A DNA stretch of 64,000 nt from Sinorhizobium psoraleae (GCF_013283645.1 NZ_JABEKV010000001.1:1232577-1296576); one strand, 5' to 3'. Positions 1 through 9,394 are shown, numbered from the stretch's first letter. Numbers and translations: made by a program. The notes: generated by a model not told the origin, from the sequence alone.

Positions 1-2
1 CG

Positions 3-275
3 CTGGAGGATTCGTTGAAGACCGCGGCTCAGCAGGATGTCGCGCACAAGATCAACACGCTCGGAAGCCAGGTCGATACCGCCGCCGAAGAGACCATGGC
101 CGGCATCGGTGCGGCGGCGCAGCGTCACATCGGCGACCTGCTCGAAATGCATGAAAAGAACATGCTCGCCACGCAGGATATCCAGCGGCGCAAGAAACTG
201 GCCGACGATGCCTTCGCCCGTCGCTTCCAAACGGTGATGGACAAGCACAATGCGGCAAACTACGTGAAGCAGTGA
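3..275 (+). CDS. C-terminal part of a coiled-coil-like protein (5' end outside window)
   Basis: The reading frame is open from the window edge through position 275, so only the last 90 residues are visible; an in-frame TTG at position 15 is unlikely to be the true start. The visible part is highly charged and Ala/Gln-rich with no Cys or Trp, as expected of a long helical or coiled-coil tail, and ends in NYVKQ. It lies 61 nt upstream of the next gene and in the same direction as four more tightly spaced genes, so it is probably part of that operon. I do not recognise the family. The missing N-terminus may hold the diagnostic domain. Confidence 0.7.
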   Translation: MEDSLKTAAQQDVAHKINTLGSQVDTAAEETMAGIGAAAQRHIGDLLEMHEKNMLATQDIQRRKKLADDAFARRFQTVMDKHNAANYVKQ

Positions 276-336
276 TCGGCAAGGCGGCAATGACCAGATT
301 TCCGACCGCCTTTCGGCGCCTGCCGAGGGATTAGGC

Positions 337-1485
337 ATGAACACCGCCGCATCCGTAGCCGTACGGCAATATTTCACCTCCATCCGGTCCGCGCTCGCGG
401 GGCTCGAGCTGTTTCTCGGCGACCGCAATTCACCGCTTTACCGCAACACGGTGGTGGGCGAGGTCATCGTTCCCTATCTCGCCCGGTTGAAGTCCTCGAT
501 CGCCTGCTGGGAGAATCGCATCGGTTTCGTCGAACGGTTCCGGATTTCACGCGCTGAAAGCGGCTTCCCGGTGTTCCAGAATGTGCTGGAGCTGGAAAAC
601 GACCGGCAGAGTGCGGAAAAGCGTCTGGCGAGCATTCCTCCTGCCGATGCGCTCCGCGAGGAGATGGCCGACTTCATACTCAGGCAGAAGGCGTTTCCGG
701 AGGTGCTGCAAGCCCGCATGGCCGAAAGGCTCTACCTCGAGCAGATCGGCAAGGGCGATATATTCTCGCCCTTCATCCTGCCGGAGACGATCCGGGTCGC
801 GGTCAACCCTAAGACGATGAGGCCCTATTACGTCGTCTCCTGGGGCGCCTTCGACGGCACCCAGACGCTCCCCATGGTTTACATGGCGACGATCGAGGAT
901 TCGTCGGAAAAGATCGTCGAGATGTTGGTTACGCGTGACGGCAAGCTCAATCCGGACATCGAGATTCCACTGCCGGTCGGCGGTCTGCTCAACCCGGAAC
1001 TTGCGAGCCGCTTCGATGACTTCGCCTCGAAGAACAGCGCCTATTCGCTGACGCCGGTGACGATCGCCACGAATCTCGACAAGGATTTCCCGGAACTCCA
1101 TCCGAAACAGCTTCGGCGCATCGTGCTCGGCCCCTTCTATTCGGCCGGGATCACCGAGAATAATGCCAGGATCAACGACATCCTTTCCAAAGTGCGCAAG
1201 ACGGAAAATGCCTGGCTTTTGACCTGGACGGTGCAGGAGGTTTTCTCCAAGGCCGAGCGTCCGGCGGAGCGCGGCTTCTGGTCCTCGACGCCGGCGCAGG
1301 AGGAGTTTCACATCGATACGGACAATCTCGAGGCTGCCCGGATGGGCGTCAGCTCTTACGAAAAGCATGCGCTCGTGCCGCACGATGCCTATCAGGCGCT
1401 CTACGCCGCGGGCGAAGCCGGTGAGGTTTTCGGGGACTACAAGGTGCACGTGATTTCCGGCAACCAGGTGGTGAGCGAGGTTTGA
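337..1485 (+). CDS. Conserved protein of unknown function (382 aa), second gene of the AAA-ATPase operon
   Basis: The ATG at 337 is preceded by a GAGGGA ribosome-binding site about six bases upstream. The protein has no signal peptide or membrane segment and looks soluble and cytoplasmic. The N-terminal half (to about residue 130) is rich in charged helices; the C-terminal half looks like a compact alpha/beta region. No catalytic motif is recognised. Its stop codon lies just before the ATG of the AAA ATPase gene (stop at 1483-1485, ATG at 1488), which suggests translational coupling. A substrate-binding or adaptor role for the ATPase is possible but is inference from position only. Confidence 0.75.
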   Translation: MNTAASVAVRQYFTSIRSALAGLELFLGDRNSPLYRNTVVGEVIVPYLARLKSSIACWENRIGFVERFRISRAESGFPVFQNVLELENDRQSAEKRLASIPPADALREEMADFILRQKAFPEVLQARMAERLYLEQIGKGDIFSPFILPETIRVAVNPKTMRPYYVVSWGAFDGTQTLPMVYMATIEDSSEKIVEMLVTRDGKLNPDIEIPLPVGGLLNPELASRFDDFASKNSAYSLTPVTIATNLDKDFPELHPKQLRRIVLGPFYSAGITENNARINDILSKVRKTENAWLLTWTVQEVFSKAERPAERGFWSSTPAQEEFHIDTDNLEAARMGVSSYEKHALVPHDAYQALYAAGEAGEVFGDYKVHVISGNQVVSEV

Positions 1486-1487
1486 CC

Positions 1488-3404
1488 ATGACGCTGAATA
1501 CCGGCCTGACGACGCTGCACGAGGACGATATCGCGAAGCATCAGGCGACAGCCCAGAGCCTTGTCACCAAGCTGGTCATCCTCGAACGGGACGACGCATC
1601 CGGGGGAACGCCGCTCGCCGGCACCGGCCGTCGCTTTGTCTCGACCGTTTCGACCGGCGGGCAGCGCCGCACGCGCGAGATCGAGCTTCAGCGCACGATC
1701 CAGTCGGTGCGCGGTGCCGATCCGCTCTTTTCGCCGGCCCAGCATGCCGTCCTTTACCGGACGCGCCGGGGCATTCAGGTCGCGCTTGCCGTCGCCGACG
1801 TCTTCGGGCGGCAGACGAATCTCGAGCAATTGCAGGCGCGCAACGCCACTGCGCCGCTCGGCGGCGAGGAGGCGAGCCAATTCAAGCGGTTGCTTTCGGC
1901 CGCCGCCTATGTCGCCGCCTTCACGCTCGCGGCCTATCTGGGCGCGACGCTGCAGGGAGAAGGCGAGCCTGTCGATGATGCGTCAGAGCCGGATTTTCTC
2001 TTCGATACACCACAGGATGCGCTGAAGAGCATGGTTGCGGGGCTCGACCGCAGCATTGCCGGCGCCCCGGACGATCTTGCCTTGACCGCACGGACGCGCG
2101 CCTTTTCACGCGTCGCCATCGAAGGACTGATCGCCCGCAAGGCGCGGTTCACCGGTCTCCAGAGCTTTGAAAACGTCCATATCCGGCTCGACCAGGATGA
2201 CTTCACCCTGAACGGTTTCGATGTCGCGCCGGGACAGAAGCGCAAGCCGTTGGTGATGACCTTCAAAAAACCGGAGGAAATCATCGGCAACCACATCGCC
2301 AAGTATCAGGCGCTGAAGCTTGCCAAGATGCTGATGGCCTATGATTTCGACCGGCAGATGAATCCCTTCGTCGAACTCGGCGGCTTTCTCTTCACCTTCA
2401 TCGGCGACGGCATGCCCGGCACCGGCAAGACGATCCTGATACAGATGCTGGCCGGAATGCTCCACGATTACTGCGGTGTCGCCGGTTATGCCTTCCACTA
2501 CGAGAATTTCGGCGTCGACCAGATTTCGTCCTACCAGGGCAAGTCCGGCCAGAACTGCAAGGAGTTCGTCAACAATGTCATGAATCCTCGGGCGATCGGC
2601 TTCGGCACGATCGACGATGTCGACCAGGTGGCGGCCAGGCGTTCCGATGACCGGGCGTCGGCCGGTCAGCATGAGGTGACGGCGGTTCTGATGGAGAGTT
2701 TCGCGGGTGCCTCGACCGTCGTGCGCGGCAACTGCACCTTCGGCATGTTCTCGAACTACCCCGAGAATGTCGACGATGCGCTGCGTCAGCGCGCCGGTGC
2801 CCGCTGGCTCGTCGATGGGCCGCAGACGGAAGGCGATTACATCGACATTTTCGCGCTGCTCGTCGGCAAGAACCACAAGATCCCGCTGGGCGAGCACGAT
2901 CTCTATGCCGGTCAGGAGATCAAGCGCGCGGTCTCGCAGTCCTATGAGGCCCATTCACGGCCAAAGGAGGAGGGGCTTACCGCCGTTTGGGCGCGCTACG
3001 AGAAAGAAAAGGGCAAGATCGCCACGCTCGCCGACGTCGGCGCCTACCTGCACATGATCAAGGAAGCCGAACCGCGGTTCACCGGCCGGGCGATCAGGAA
3101 CATCACCGACGCGATCAAGATGCGGGCGATGGACGTCGAACTGCCCGACGACTGGTTCAAGGATGCGGGCGCTTTCATGCACAAGTCCTACGACGAGAAG
3201 AAGTCGATGATCGAGGACTTGCGCGGCCCGATCACGATCGAGATGGTGCTGCAGGAGATCAATCGGTATGCCGACAGCGAATTCCGCTACACCGACAAGT
3301 CGGACGATGCCGCCGTCAGCGACATCATTCGCCGCGAGCGCCAGCGCGAAAAGGCGATCCGCGAAATCGAGACGATGAAGCGCGAGGGCAGGTGGCAGGC
3401 ATGA
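1488..3404 (+). CDS. AAA-family ATPase (638 aa)
   Basis: The central ATPase module has a Walker A P-loop GDGMPGTGKT near residues 306-315, a Walker B-like TIDDVDQV near 373-380, a sensor-1-like stretch FSNYPENVD near 422-430, and an Arg-rich LRQRAGARW immediately after that fits an arginine finger. The N-terminal 280 residues are unlike standard AAA adaptor domains; a weakly hydrophobic stretch near residues 130-150 (AAAYVAAFTLAAYLGA) may be buried or membrane-associated. The usual catalytic Glu of Walker B is Asp here. I chose ATG 1488 over an in-frame TTG at 1482 because GAGG sits at a suitable distance upstream. It probably remodels a substrate supplied by its operon partners. Confidence 0.85.
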   Translation: MTLNTGLTTLHEDDIAKHQATAQSLVTKLVILERDDASGGTPLAGTGRRFVSTVSTGGQRRTREIELQRTIQSVRGADPLFSPAQHAVLYRTRRGIQVALAVADVFGRQTNLEQLQARNATAPLGGEEASQFKRLLSAAAYVAAFTLAAYLGATLQGEGEPVDDASEPDFLFDTPQDALKSMVAGLDRSIAGAPDDLALTARTRAFSRVAIEGLIARKARFTGLQSFENVHIRLDQDDFTLNGFDVAPGQKRKPLVMTFKKPEEIIGNHIAKYQALKLAKMLMAYDFDRQMNPFVELGGFLFTFIGDGMPGTGKTILIQMLAGMLHDYCGVAGYAFHYENFGVDQISSYQGKSGQNCKEFVNNVMNPRAIGFGTIDDVDQVAARRSDDRASAGQHEVTAVLMESFAGASTVVRGNCTFGMFSNYPENVDDALRQRAGARWLVDGPQTEGDYIDIFALLVGKNHKIPLGEHDLYAGQEIKRAVSQSYEAHSRPKEEGLTAVWARYEKEKGKIATLADVGAYLHMIKEAEPRFTGRAIRNITDAIKMRAMDVELPDDWFKDAGAFMHKSYDEKKSMIEDLRGPITIEMVLQEINRYADSEFRYTDKSDDAAVSDIIRRERQREKAIREIETMKREGRWQA

Positions 3405-3453
3405 CCGGTGAGCATAGAGAGTGCTCAAGTGCCGCAGCGAGGAGCATTCTCGC

Positions 3454-4743
3454 ATGAAACGCCTCCTCGAAGCCGAGCTGATCTATGGTCGGCTGCTCGA
3501 CATTTCGGAGCCACATCTCGTGGCGCGTTACAACAAGGCGTTGGAGGGCTTCGGCCTGAAGCCGACGGCGCTCGATCGCTTCAGCATCGACATGACGGGT
3601 TTTTCGCCGGAAATCGCCGATGAACTCGGGGATCGCGACTATCTCGACCCGAACCGGGTCAACCGACGCTTCATCGTCCTGACCCCTGCACAGGTGGACC
3701 TTCCCGTCGTCCATACGAGTTTTTCCAATACTGCGGCGCTGATGCATGAATTCTTCAACGCCAACAGCCGGGCGATCAACGCCGTGACGATCAAGGATGC
3801 GCTTTACGGCGAGATCGAGGACTCGGTTTCGGTGGTCGAGGACATCGACGACCTCCTGTCGATCAACGAGGTTCGTTTTCGAGTCCTTTCGGCGGAAGAC
3901 ATGCTCGGCAAGGCAACTGAACTCAGGGAACTGGTGGACCGGTTGAAGAAGGTACCAACGGCCTGGGCCGACGACGCCATGCTGAACCGGATGGTGGAGC
4001 TCGCGAAAGTGACCGGCGACATCCGGCAGAACGCGCTGGTGCCGAACGAACTCGTTTTCCGCCATGAGGCCTTCTGGGCCAATCACTTCGGCGGCGTGTA
4101 TGTCTTCCTCGACGAGAAGACGACGACGGTGATCTGCGATCCCTCGGTACCCGGTTTCAGGCGGTCGCGGCCGTGGCAGGTGAGCTACATCGCCATCAAC
4201 GATCACGCCCGTATCTACGAGTTTCTCGCCCGGACCAGCCGGCTGCAACTGCCACAGGCTTCCTGGGTGCAGGAATCCGGCCTGTTCCAGCACCGCGCGG
4301 ATATGATCATTCGCGGACTGATCAACGATACCGATCCGACTGCCGACCTCATGAATGCCGACCGGATCTGGCTGCAGACCTGGATCCACCGCAACGCAGC
4401 GCTTGTGTCGCGCGACGGAACCTACCCCTTTCTCCAGGAAATGACCCGGACGATTGCCGCGACGGGCACGATCACCATGGCGGAGGTGCCGCCGGAAAAT
4501 CGCTTCCTGCTGGTGCGCGCCGCACCGATGCACCCGGATCAATGGCTGGTGAATCGTCTCATCTCACAGCTCGTTCCCCGCGATTTCGTCTCCCGCTTCG
4601 TGTTCGACAAGCAGGGATTCTATGACGCTTACGAGCGCTACAGCGAAAAGTTCCGGGAATATGTTGTGGCGACATTGACCAGTACGTATCTCAAGGACAA
4701 GGCCGCCTTCCGGCACAAGCTCTACGGCCTCAAAGAGGAATAG
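3454..4743 (+). CDS. Uncharacterised 429-aa protein (possibly the rhizobial DUF6638 group)
   Basis: The start is the ATG at 3454, preceded by GAGGAG with about eight bases of spacing; an in-frame GTG at 3421 has no such site. The protein has no signal peptide or clear membrane segment. It contains many aromatic residues and conserved-looking blocks such as FRHEAFWANHFGGVYVF and LQTWIHRNAALV, but no motif I can tie to an activity. It follows the AAA ATPase gene by 49 nt and precedes the membrane-protein gene by 3 nt, so it is very probably co-transcribed. The DUF6638 assignment is from memory and should be treated as tentative. Confidence 0.75.
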   Translation: MKRLLEAELIYGRLLDISEPHLVARYNKALEGFGLKPTALDRFSIDMTGFSPEIADELGDRDYLDPNRVNRRFIVLTPAQVDLPVVHTSFSNTAALMHEFFNANSRAINAVTIKDALYGEIEDSVSVVEDIDDLLSINEVRFRVLSAEDMLGKATELRELVDRLKKVPTAWADDAMLNRMVELAKVTGDIRQNALVPNELVFRHEAFWANHFGGVYVFLDEKTTTVICDPSVPGFRRSRPWQVSYIAINDHARIYEFLARTSRLQLPQASWVQESGLFQHRADMIIRGLINDTDPTADLMNADRIWLQTWIHRNAALVSRDGTYPFLQEMTRTIAATGTITMAEVPPENRFLLVRAAPMHPDQWLVNRLISQLVPRDFVSRFVFDKQGFYDAYERYSEKFREYVVATLTSTYLKDKAAFRHKLYGLKEE

Positions 4744-4746
4744 GAC

Positions 4747-5973
4747 ATGTTCGATCCGATCGTTGCGTTCTTCCAGCGGGTTTTCACGGCGATCGGCCGT
4801 GGCATCGGCCTTGCTGTTGCCTGGCTCCTCTGGCCTTTCGTGGCAATGGGCAACTGGTACCGGCAGCGAAGCTGGATCATCAAGGGTCCGATCGGCCTTA
4901 TCCTGCTCGGTCTGATCCTGTTCTACGGCTATTTCGTCTGGCAGACCCAGGCATGGACCAATTTCAATCCTGACTATGTCGACCGCTACAAGCTTGCCGA
5001 CCGCAAGGTGCCGGCCGGTTCGCCGGTCAGCGGTCCCGGTGCCGCCACGACAGGGCAGGTCGGTGCCGCAGGCGCCACGAACCAGGCAACCGCGGCCGCC
5101 CCGCCGGCTGAAGGCGAGTCCACGGAGGCACTTGCGGCAGCGCAATTGCCCGCTGGAACCGTGTGTCAGACCTCGGCGATCGTCGATGTCGCGGCCGATC
5201 TCATCGATGTCAGTGTTAACCAGAATGCCTGGATATCGTCGATGCTGCTCTACAAACTGGGCTTTTTCGGGCTCGATTGGGACGACACGCCCTGGCTTGA
5301 CAACAAGGCATCATTCCAGCGCGGCATCAACCAGGCCGTGCGCCGTACCGCGGTCGAGCTCGTCGATTCGCTTGGCCGCGTTCGTGGGACGTCAGGCGTC
5401 AACAATGATCTGCAGAGCGCGCGCGGCAACATCCAGTTCGACGAGGAGACCTGGTATTTCGGTATCAATCCGTTCGGGCCCAAGACCCCGACACCGAGCT
5501 TCTATCGCGCGGCCATGCGCGATCTCAGGAAATTCAACGTTTCGCTCGGCAAATGCGAGGCGATCTTCGACGGCCGGTCGGACAACATGGTCGAATTCCT
5601 CGACCGCGTCGCTAACGATCTCGGCAACACCTCGGCCATCATCCGCGAGCGCTCCGAATTCCACAATGGCGGCTGGTTCGACACGCGCGCCGACGACCGC
5701 TTCTGGTTCGCCTTCGGCCAGCTCTACGGTTACTATGGCATTCTCTCGGCGGCCGGTGCCGATTTCGAGAATGTCGTCGCGCAGCGCGGGCTGACGCCGA
5801 TCTGGACTGAAACGATGAAGCAGCTTCGCGCCGCGTTGAACATCCAGCCACTCATCATCTCGAACGGCCGCGAGGATGGCTGGATCATGCCGACGCATCT
5901 GGCGACGATGGGCTTCTACATTCTTCGCGTGCGGTCAAACCTCGTGGAAGTGCGCGACATTCTCGCCCGCTAG
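4747..5973 (+). CDS. Membrane-anchored DUF2333-like protein (408 aa)
   Basis: The N-terminus is amphipathic and Trp-rich, followed by one clear transmembrane helix near residues 41-63 (GPIGLILLGLILFYGYFVW). A low-complexity Ala/Pro/Gly linker covers residues 90-130, and a large probably periplasmic domain follows (residues 135-408) with WDDTPWLDNKASFQRG and ETWYFGINPF blocks. This layout fits the DUF2333 family, whose function is unknown. It starts 3 nt after the preceding gene and is the last gene of the operon, ending directly at a palindromic intergenic element. It may anchor the complex formed by the upstream proteins to the inner membrane (inference). Confidence 0.75.
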   Translation: MFDPIVAFFQRVFTAIGRGIGLAVAWLLWPFVAMGNWYRQRSWIIKGPIGLILLGLILFYGYFVWQTQAWTNFNPDYVDRYKLADRKVPAGSPVSGPGAATTGQVGAAGATNQATAAAPPAEGESTEALAAAQLPAGTVCQTSAIVDVAADLIDVSVNQNAWISSMLLYKLGFFGLDWDDTPWLDNKASFQRGINQAVRRTAVELVDSLGRVRGTSGVNNDLQSARGNIQFDEETWYFGINPFGPKTPTPSFYRAAMRDLRKFNVSLGKCEAIFDGRSDNMVEFLDRVANDLGNTSAIIRERSEFHNGGWFDTRADDRFWFAFGQLYGYYGILSAAGADFENVVAQRGLTPIWTETMKQLRAALNIQPLIISNGREDGWIMPTHLATMGFYILRVRSNLVEVRDILAR

Positions 5974-6071
5974 GCATTTCACCGTTCCATTGAAACAGTG
6001 AAATGCTCTAACTCTTTGAAACTACCCAATTCCGGACCGAAAACCGTTACACTTTCCTGGAATTGCTCTAA
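5974..6071. repeat. Two-palindrome rhizobial intergenic element
   Basis: The first palindrome has arms GCATTTCAC (5974-5982) and GTGAAATGC (5998-6006). The second has arms AATTCC (6028-6033) and GGAATT (6059-6064) around an inner core CCGAAAACCGTTACACTTTCC-like segment. It begins on the base after the stop codon of the upstream gene and could act as a transcript-end hairpin. It resembles the intergenic mosaic elements (RIME class) of rhizobia. Confidence 0.7.
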
Positions 6072-6104
6072 CGGGCGGAACATTCGGAACAGACTTTACA
6101 TGCG

Positions 6105-6126
6105 CTCCGCCAAGAGGAGGGCGGAG
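6105..6126 (+). other. Hairpin in the fhs leader
   Basis: CTCCGCC (6105-6111) pairs with GGCGGAG (6120-6126) 30 nt upstream of the fhs start. It may affect transcript stability or initiation. It does not resemble the ZTP (pfl) or tetrahydrofolate riboswitches that can precede one-carbon genes. Confidence 0.4.
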
Positions 6127-6156
6127 TGGAAAAACATAAGCTGAGGGGGAGCAGCC

Positions 6157-7836
6157 ATGGCGGAGATAAGGTCCGATATCGAGATCGCGCGTGCCGCGAC
6201 GAAGAAGCCGATCCTTGAGATCGGCGCCAGACTCGGCATTCCGCCGGAGGCGCTTCTGCCCTACGGCCATGACAAGGCGAAGGTCGGCGCCGATTTCATT
6301 GCCGCGCAGAAGGAGAAGAAGAACGGCCGGCTGATCCTGGTGACGGCGATCAACCCGACGCCGGCCGGCGAGGGCAAGACGACAACCACGGTCGGTCTCG
6401 GTGACGGTCTCAACCGCATCGGCAAGAAGACGATCGTCTGCATTCGGGAAGCGTCGCTTGGTCCCTGCTTCGGCATCAAGGGAGGGGCGGCCGGCGGCGG
6501 CTATGCGCAGGTCGTGCCGATGGAGGATATAAACCTCCATTTCACCGGCGATTTCCACGCCATTACCTCGGCGCATAACCTGCTCGCGGCGTTGATCGAC
6601 AATCATATCTATTGGGGCAACGAACAGAACATCGATGTCCGCCGTATCGCCTGGCGGCGGGTGATGGATATGAACGACAGGGCCCTGCGCCATATCGTCG
6701 GATCGCTCGGCGGTGTCGCCAACGGCTATCCGCGGGAAACCGGCTTCGACATCACCGTCGCATCCGAGGTGATGGCGATTCTCTGTCTTGCGCAGGACCT
6801 CAAGGATCTCGAGACGCGTCTCGGCAATATCATCATCGGCTATCGGCGCGACAAGAGCCCGGTCCACGCCCGCGACATCAAGGCGGACGGGGCAATGACC
6901 GTGCTCCTCAAGGACGCCATGCAGCCGAATCTCGTACAGACTCTCGAGAACAACCCGGCCTTCGTTCATGGCGGCCCCTTCGCCAATATCGCTCATGGCT
7001 GCAATTCGGTCATCGCCACCACGACGGCTCTGAAGCTTGCGGATTATGTCGTGACCGAGGCCGGTTTCGGCGCCGATCTCGGCGCGGAAAAATTCTTCGA
7101 CATCAAGTGCCGCAAGGCCGGATTGAAACCGGATGCAGCGGTCGTCGTCGCCACGGTGCGAGCGATCAAGATGAATGGTGGCGTAAAGAAGGACGATCTC
7201 GGCAAGGAGAACATCGACGCCCTCAGGAAGGGGTGCGCCAATCTCGGACGCCATGTGCAGAACGTCAAGAAATTCGGCGTCCCGGTGCTTGTCGCGATCA
7301 ACCATTTCACCTCCGACACGGAAGCGGAAATCCAGGTGATCAAGGACTATGTCGCGACGCTCGGCTCCGAGGCGATCCTCTGCAAGCACTGGGCTGAAGG
7401 CTCCGCAGGGATCGAAGATCTCGCCCGGAAAGTCGTCGAACTGGCCAATGCCGGCCACTCGCAGTTCTCACCGCTCTATCCCGACGACATGCCGCTCTTC
7501 CACAAGATCGAGACGATCGCCAAGGATATCTATCACGCGAGCGAGGTCATCGCCGACAAGCTGGTTCGGGACCAACTGAGGACCTGGGAGGACCAGGGTT
7601 ACGGCCGCCTCCCGATCTGTATGGCGAAGACGCAATATTCCTTTTCGACGGACCCGAATCTCCGCGGCGCGCCGACCGGTCACGCCGTGCCGATCCGCGA
7701 AGTCCGGCTCGCCGCCGGCGCCGGCTTCATCGTCGTCATCACCGGCGAGATCATGACCATGCCGGGCCTGCCGAAGGCGCCCTCGTCGGAGAGGATCTAC
7801 CTCAACGAGCAGGGTTATATCGAGGGCCTGTTTTGA
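6157..7836 (+). CDS. fhs: Formate--tetrahydrofolate ligase
   Basis: This cytoplasmic enzyme makes 10-formyltetrahydrofolate from formate, ATP and tetrahydrofolate, feeding purine and formyl-methionine synthesis. The 559-aa length is normal for the family. The P-loop [19 protein letters not shown] starts near residue 67, followed by the hallmark [20 protein letters not shown] near 122-141. The ATG at 6157 has a strong GAGGGGGAG site about five bases upstream. The gene is monocistronic, with a palindromic element and a small hairpin in front and a convergent DUF1993 gene behind. Identification is secure. Confidence 0.97.
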   Translation: MAEIRSDIEIARAATKKPILEIGARLGIPPEALLPYGHDKAKVGADFIAAQKEKKNGRLILVTAINPTPAGEGKTTTTVGLGDGLNRIGKKTIVCIREASLGPCFGIKGGAAGGGYAQVVPMEDINLHFTGDFHAITSAHNLLAALIDNHIYWGNEQNIDVRRIAWRRVMDMNDRALRHIVGSLGGVANGYPRETGFDITVASEVMAILCLAQDLKDLETRLGNIIIGYRRDKSPVHARDIKADGAMTVLLKDAMQPNLVQTLENNPAFVHGGPFANIAHGCNSVIATTTALKLADYVVTEAGFGADLGAEKFFDIKCRKAGLKPDAAVVVATVRAIKMNGGVKKDDLGKENIDALRKGCANLGRHVQNVKKFGVPVLVAINHFTSDTEAEIQVIKDYVATLGSEAILCKHWAEGSAGIEDLARKVVELANAGHSQFSPLYPDDMPLFHKIETIAKDIYHASEVIADKLVRDQLRTWEDQGYGRLPICMAKTQYSFSTDPNLRGAPTGHAVPIREVRLAAGAGFIVVITGEIMTMPGLPKAPSSERIYLNEQGYIEGLF

Positions 7837-7847
7837 AAGTGGTGCAA

Positions 7848-7871
7848 CGGGCGATGCGCGTCTGTCGCCCG
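7848..7871 (+). terminator. Weak hairpin between fhs and the convergent DUF1993 gene
   Basis: CGGGCGA (7848-7854) pairs with TCGCCCG (7865-7871) just after the fhs stop. There is no T-run, so it may be a stability hairpin rather than a true intrinsic terminator. Confidence 0.35.
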
Positions 7872-7888
7872 CCGCATCCTCGACGATC

Positions 7889-8398
7889 TCAGCCGAGGCC
7901 GCCGATGTAATCGCCCTTGCCGATCGGAACGCCCTTGTGGCGGAGAATGTCGTAGGCGGTCGTGATGTGGAAATAGAAGTTCGGCAGCACGAATTGCAGC
8001 AGGTAATCCTCGCCGGTGAACGTCACTTTGAGCTTGGGGAAGTTAAGCGTCACTTCGCGGTTTTCGCTGCCTTCGAGATCGCCGGGCCGGATCGTCCCAA
8101 GGAAGGCGACCGTCTTGGCGATCCGCTCGCGTAATTCGGCGAAGCTTCGTTCCTCGTCCGGAAAGCGCGGCGGCTCGATTGTCGTCAGCCGCCCGATCGC
8201 GTTCTTGCTGGTGTCGCTCGCCCGTTGGATCTGTCCGGCGAGCGGCAGCATATCCGGCGCAAGCCGTGCCTCGAAGAGTTCCGTGAGCGGTATGCCCTTC
8301 TCCGAAGCGAAGGCTTCGGCTTTGTCGAGCATGCCGCCAAGGGCGGAAAAGCCGCGGATGAAGGCGGGTACGGAAAGCTTGTACATGGTCAGCGGCAT
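7889..8398 (-). CDS. DUF1993 family protein (169 aa)
   Basis: The sequence starting MPLTMYKLSVPAFIRGF matches the typical N-terminus of DUF1993 proteins, which are small helical-bundle proteins related in fold to the DinB/YfiT group and have no established reaction. I chose the ATG at 8398 rather than one 57 nt further upstream because AAGGAA lies about seven bases before it and the length then fits the family. The gene is convergent with fhs and stands alone. A conserved TTAYDILRHKGVPIGK block near the C-terminus is also typical of the family. Confidence 0.8.
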   Translation of the reverse strand: MPLTMYKLSVPAFIRGFSALGGMLDKAEAFASEKGIPLTELFEARLAPDMLPLAGQIQRASDTSKNAIGRLTTIEPPRFPDEERSFAELRERIAKTVAFLGTIRPGDLEGSENREVTLNFPKLKVTFTGEDYLLQFVLPNFYFHITTAYDILRHKGVPIGKGDYIGGLG

Positions 8399-8551
8399 GG
8401 ATTGTTCCTTGAACGGTGGCGGGCAATGGTGCGGCACAGTTATACTGTTCGCCATAGATCGTGCCTGGGAGGAACGATTTCAATCGCGGCGCTCCTGCGA
8501 GCGTCGCTTGGCCCCAATAATCAACCGGCGCCGACCCGGCTTGATCGCCGC

Positions 8552-9394
8552 CTATCGACAGTAGCGATAGCCGTTCTTGCGTTCGATGACATCGAGATGC
8601 AGGTGCGTCTCGTGGGCTGGATCGCTGCCTGGATCGAGGACGGTGGTGAAATAGAGGCAGGCGGTTGCCGTGACGGCGCGCTGGAACGCGCCGGTCAGGG
8701 TGCCGTCCTCGTCGCGCGGCTGAATGGCGATGGTCCTGCCGTCGGCGAGCGTAAAGGAAGCGATGTCGACCGCGTTGCCATGGGCGTGTTCCGATATCTT
8801 GCCGGTCGTTGCGTTGTTGCGCCGGCGGCAGACATAGGCCGAGGCCTGGTTCAACGCGGTGATCCGGGTGTCCGGTCCGAAAGCCGCACCGGCGGTGGGG
8901 ATCGCCGACTCCCTGGTCCAGCGGGCAAGTGCCAGTGCCGTTGCGCAGCGCATCGTTCCCTCGGGCTTCAATGCGACGCCCGGCAAGACCGCGCTCACGC
9001 GAAGCGGTTTGTCGATGCCGCAGCCCTTGCCGTCGTCGATGCGCTTAGCGTCAACAAACGTGCCGCCGAGCGCCTTGAGGGCGGCGAGGCAGGATGCGTG
9101 CGCCTCGGGGTTTTCGTCTTGCACCGGGATGATGGGTTCTTCTGCGTCTTCGCCAGCCGGGGCTCCGTCCTGGGAGACACCGTCTTTCTCTTCCTGGTCA
9201 GGCTCGGCACTTGTCTCGCCCCGCTCATCAGCGTCGCCTTCGTCGTCCCTGGGCGGCGGGGCAGGCTTTGGCTCCGGTGTCGCCTGCTCGCCGGCGACTC
9301 CGGGTTTCTCGGCCGGTATTGGCCCCTTCTTGGGAAGGCTTACGCCCGAAAGAATCAAGACGGACAGCAGTATGATACCGGCGGAGTGGCGCAT
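8552..9394 (-). CDS. Extensin-like (extensin_C) secreted protein (280 aa)
   Basis: The protein starts with a signal peptide or membrane anchor (MRHSAGIILLSVLILSGVSL) followed by a Pro/Glu-rich low-complexity linker to about residue 95. The C-terminal half carries the extensin-like domain with conserved Cys and the block ISEHAHGNAVDIASF, whose His/Asp arrangement resembles D,D-peptidase-like metal sites; HETHLHLD follows near the C-terminus. A cell-envelope role is likely, but the bacterial family has no firm reaction. The start at 9394 has AAGGA about six bases upstream; an ATG at 9427 is less likely because it lies outside the signal peptide. Confidence 0.85.
   Translation of the reverse strand: MRHSAGIILLSVLILSGVSLPKKGPIPAEKPGVAGEQATPEPKPAPPPRDDEGDADERGETSAEPDQEEKDGVSQDGAPAGEDAEEPIIPVQDENPEAHASCLAALKALGGTFVDAKRIDDGKGCGIDKPLRVSAVLPGVALKPEGTMRCATALALARWTRESAIPTAGAAFGPDTRITALNQASAYVCRRRNNATTGKISEHAHGNAVDIASFTLADGRTIAIQPRDEDGTLTGAFQRAVTATACLYFTTVLDPGSDPAHETHLHLDVIERKNGYRYCR

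Noticed and set aside
6072-6156. ZTP or tetrahydrofolate riboswitch before fhs
   Set aside because: The leader is too short and lacks the conserved sequence blocks; only a simple hairpin is present.
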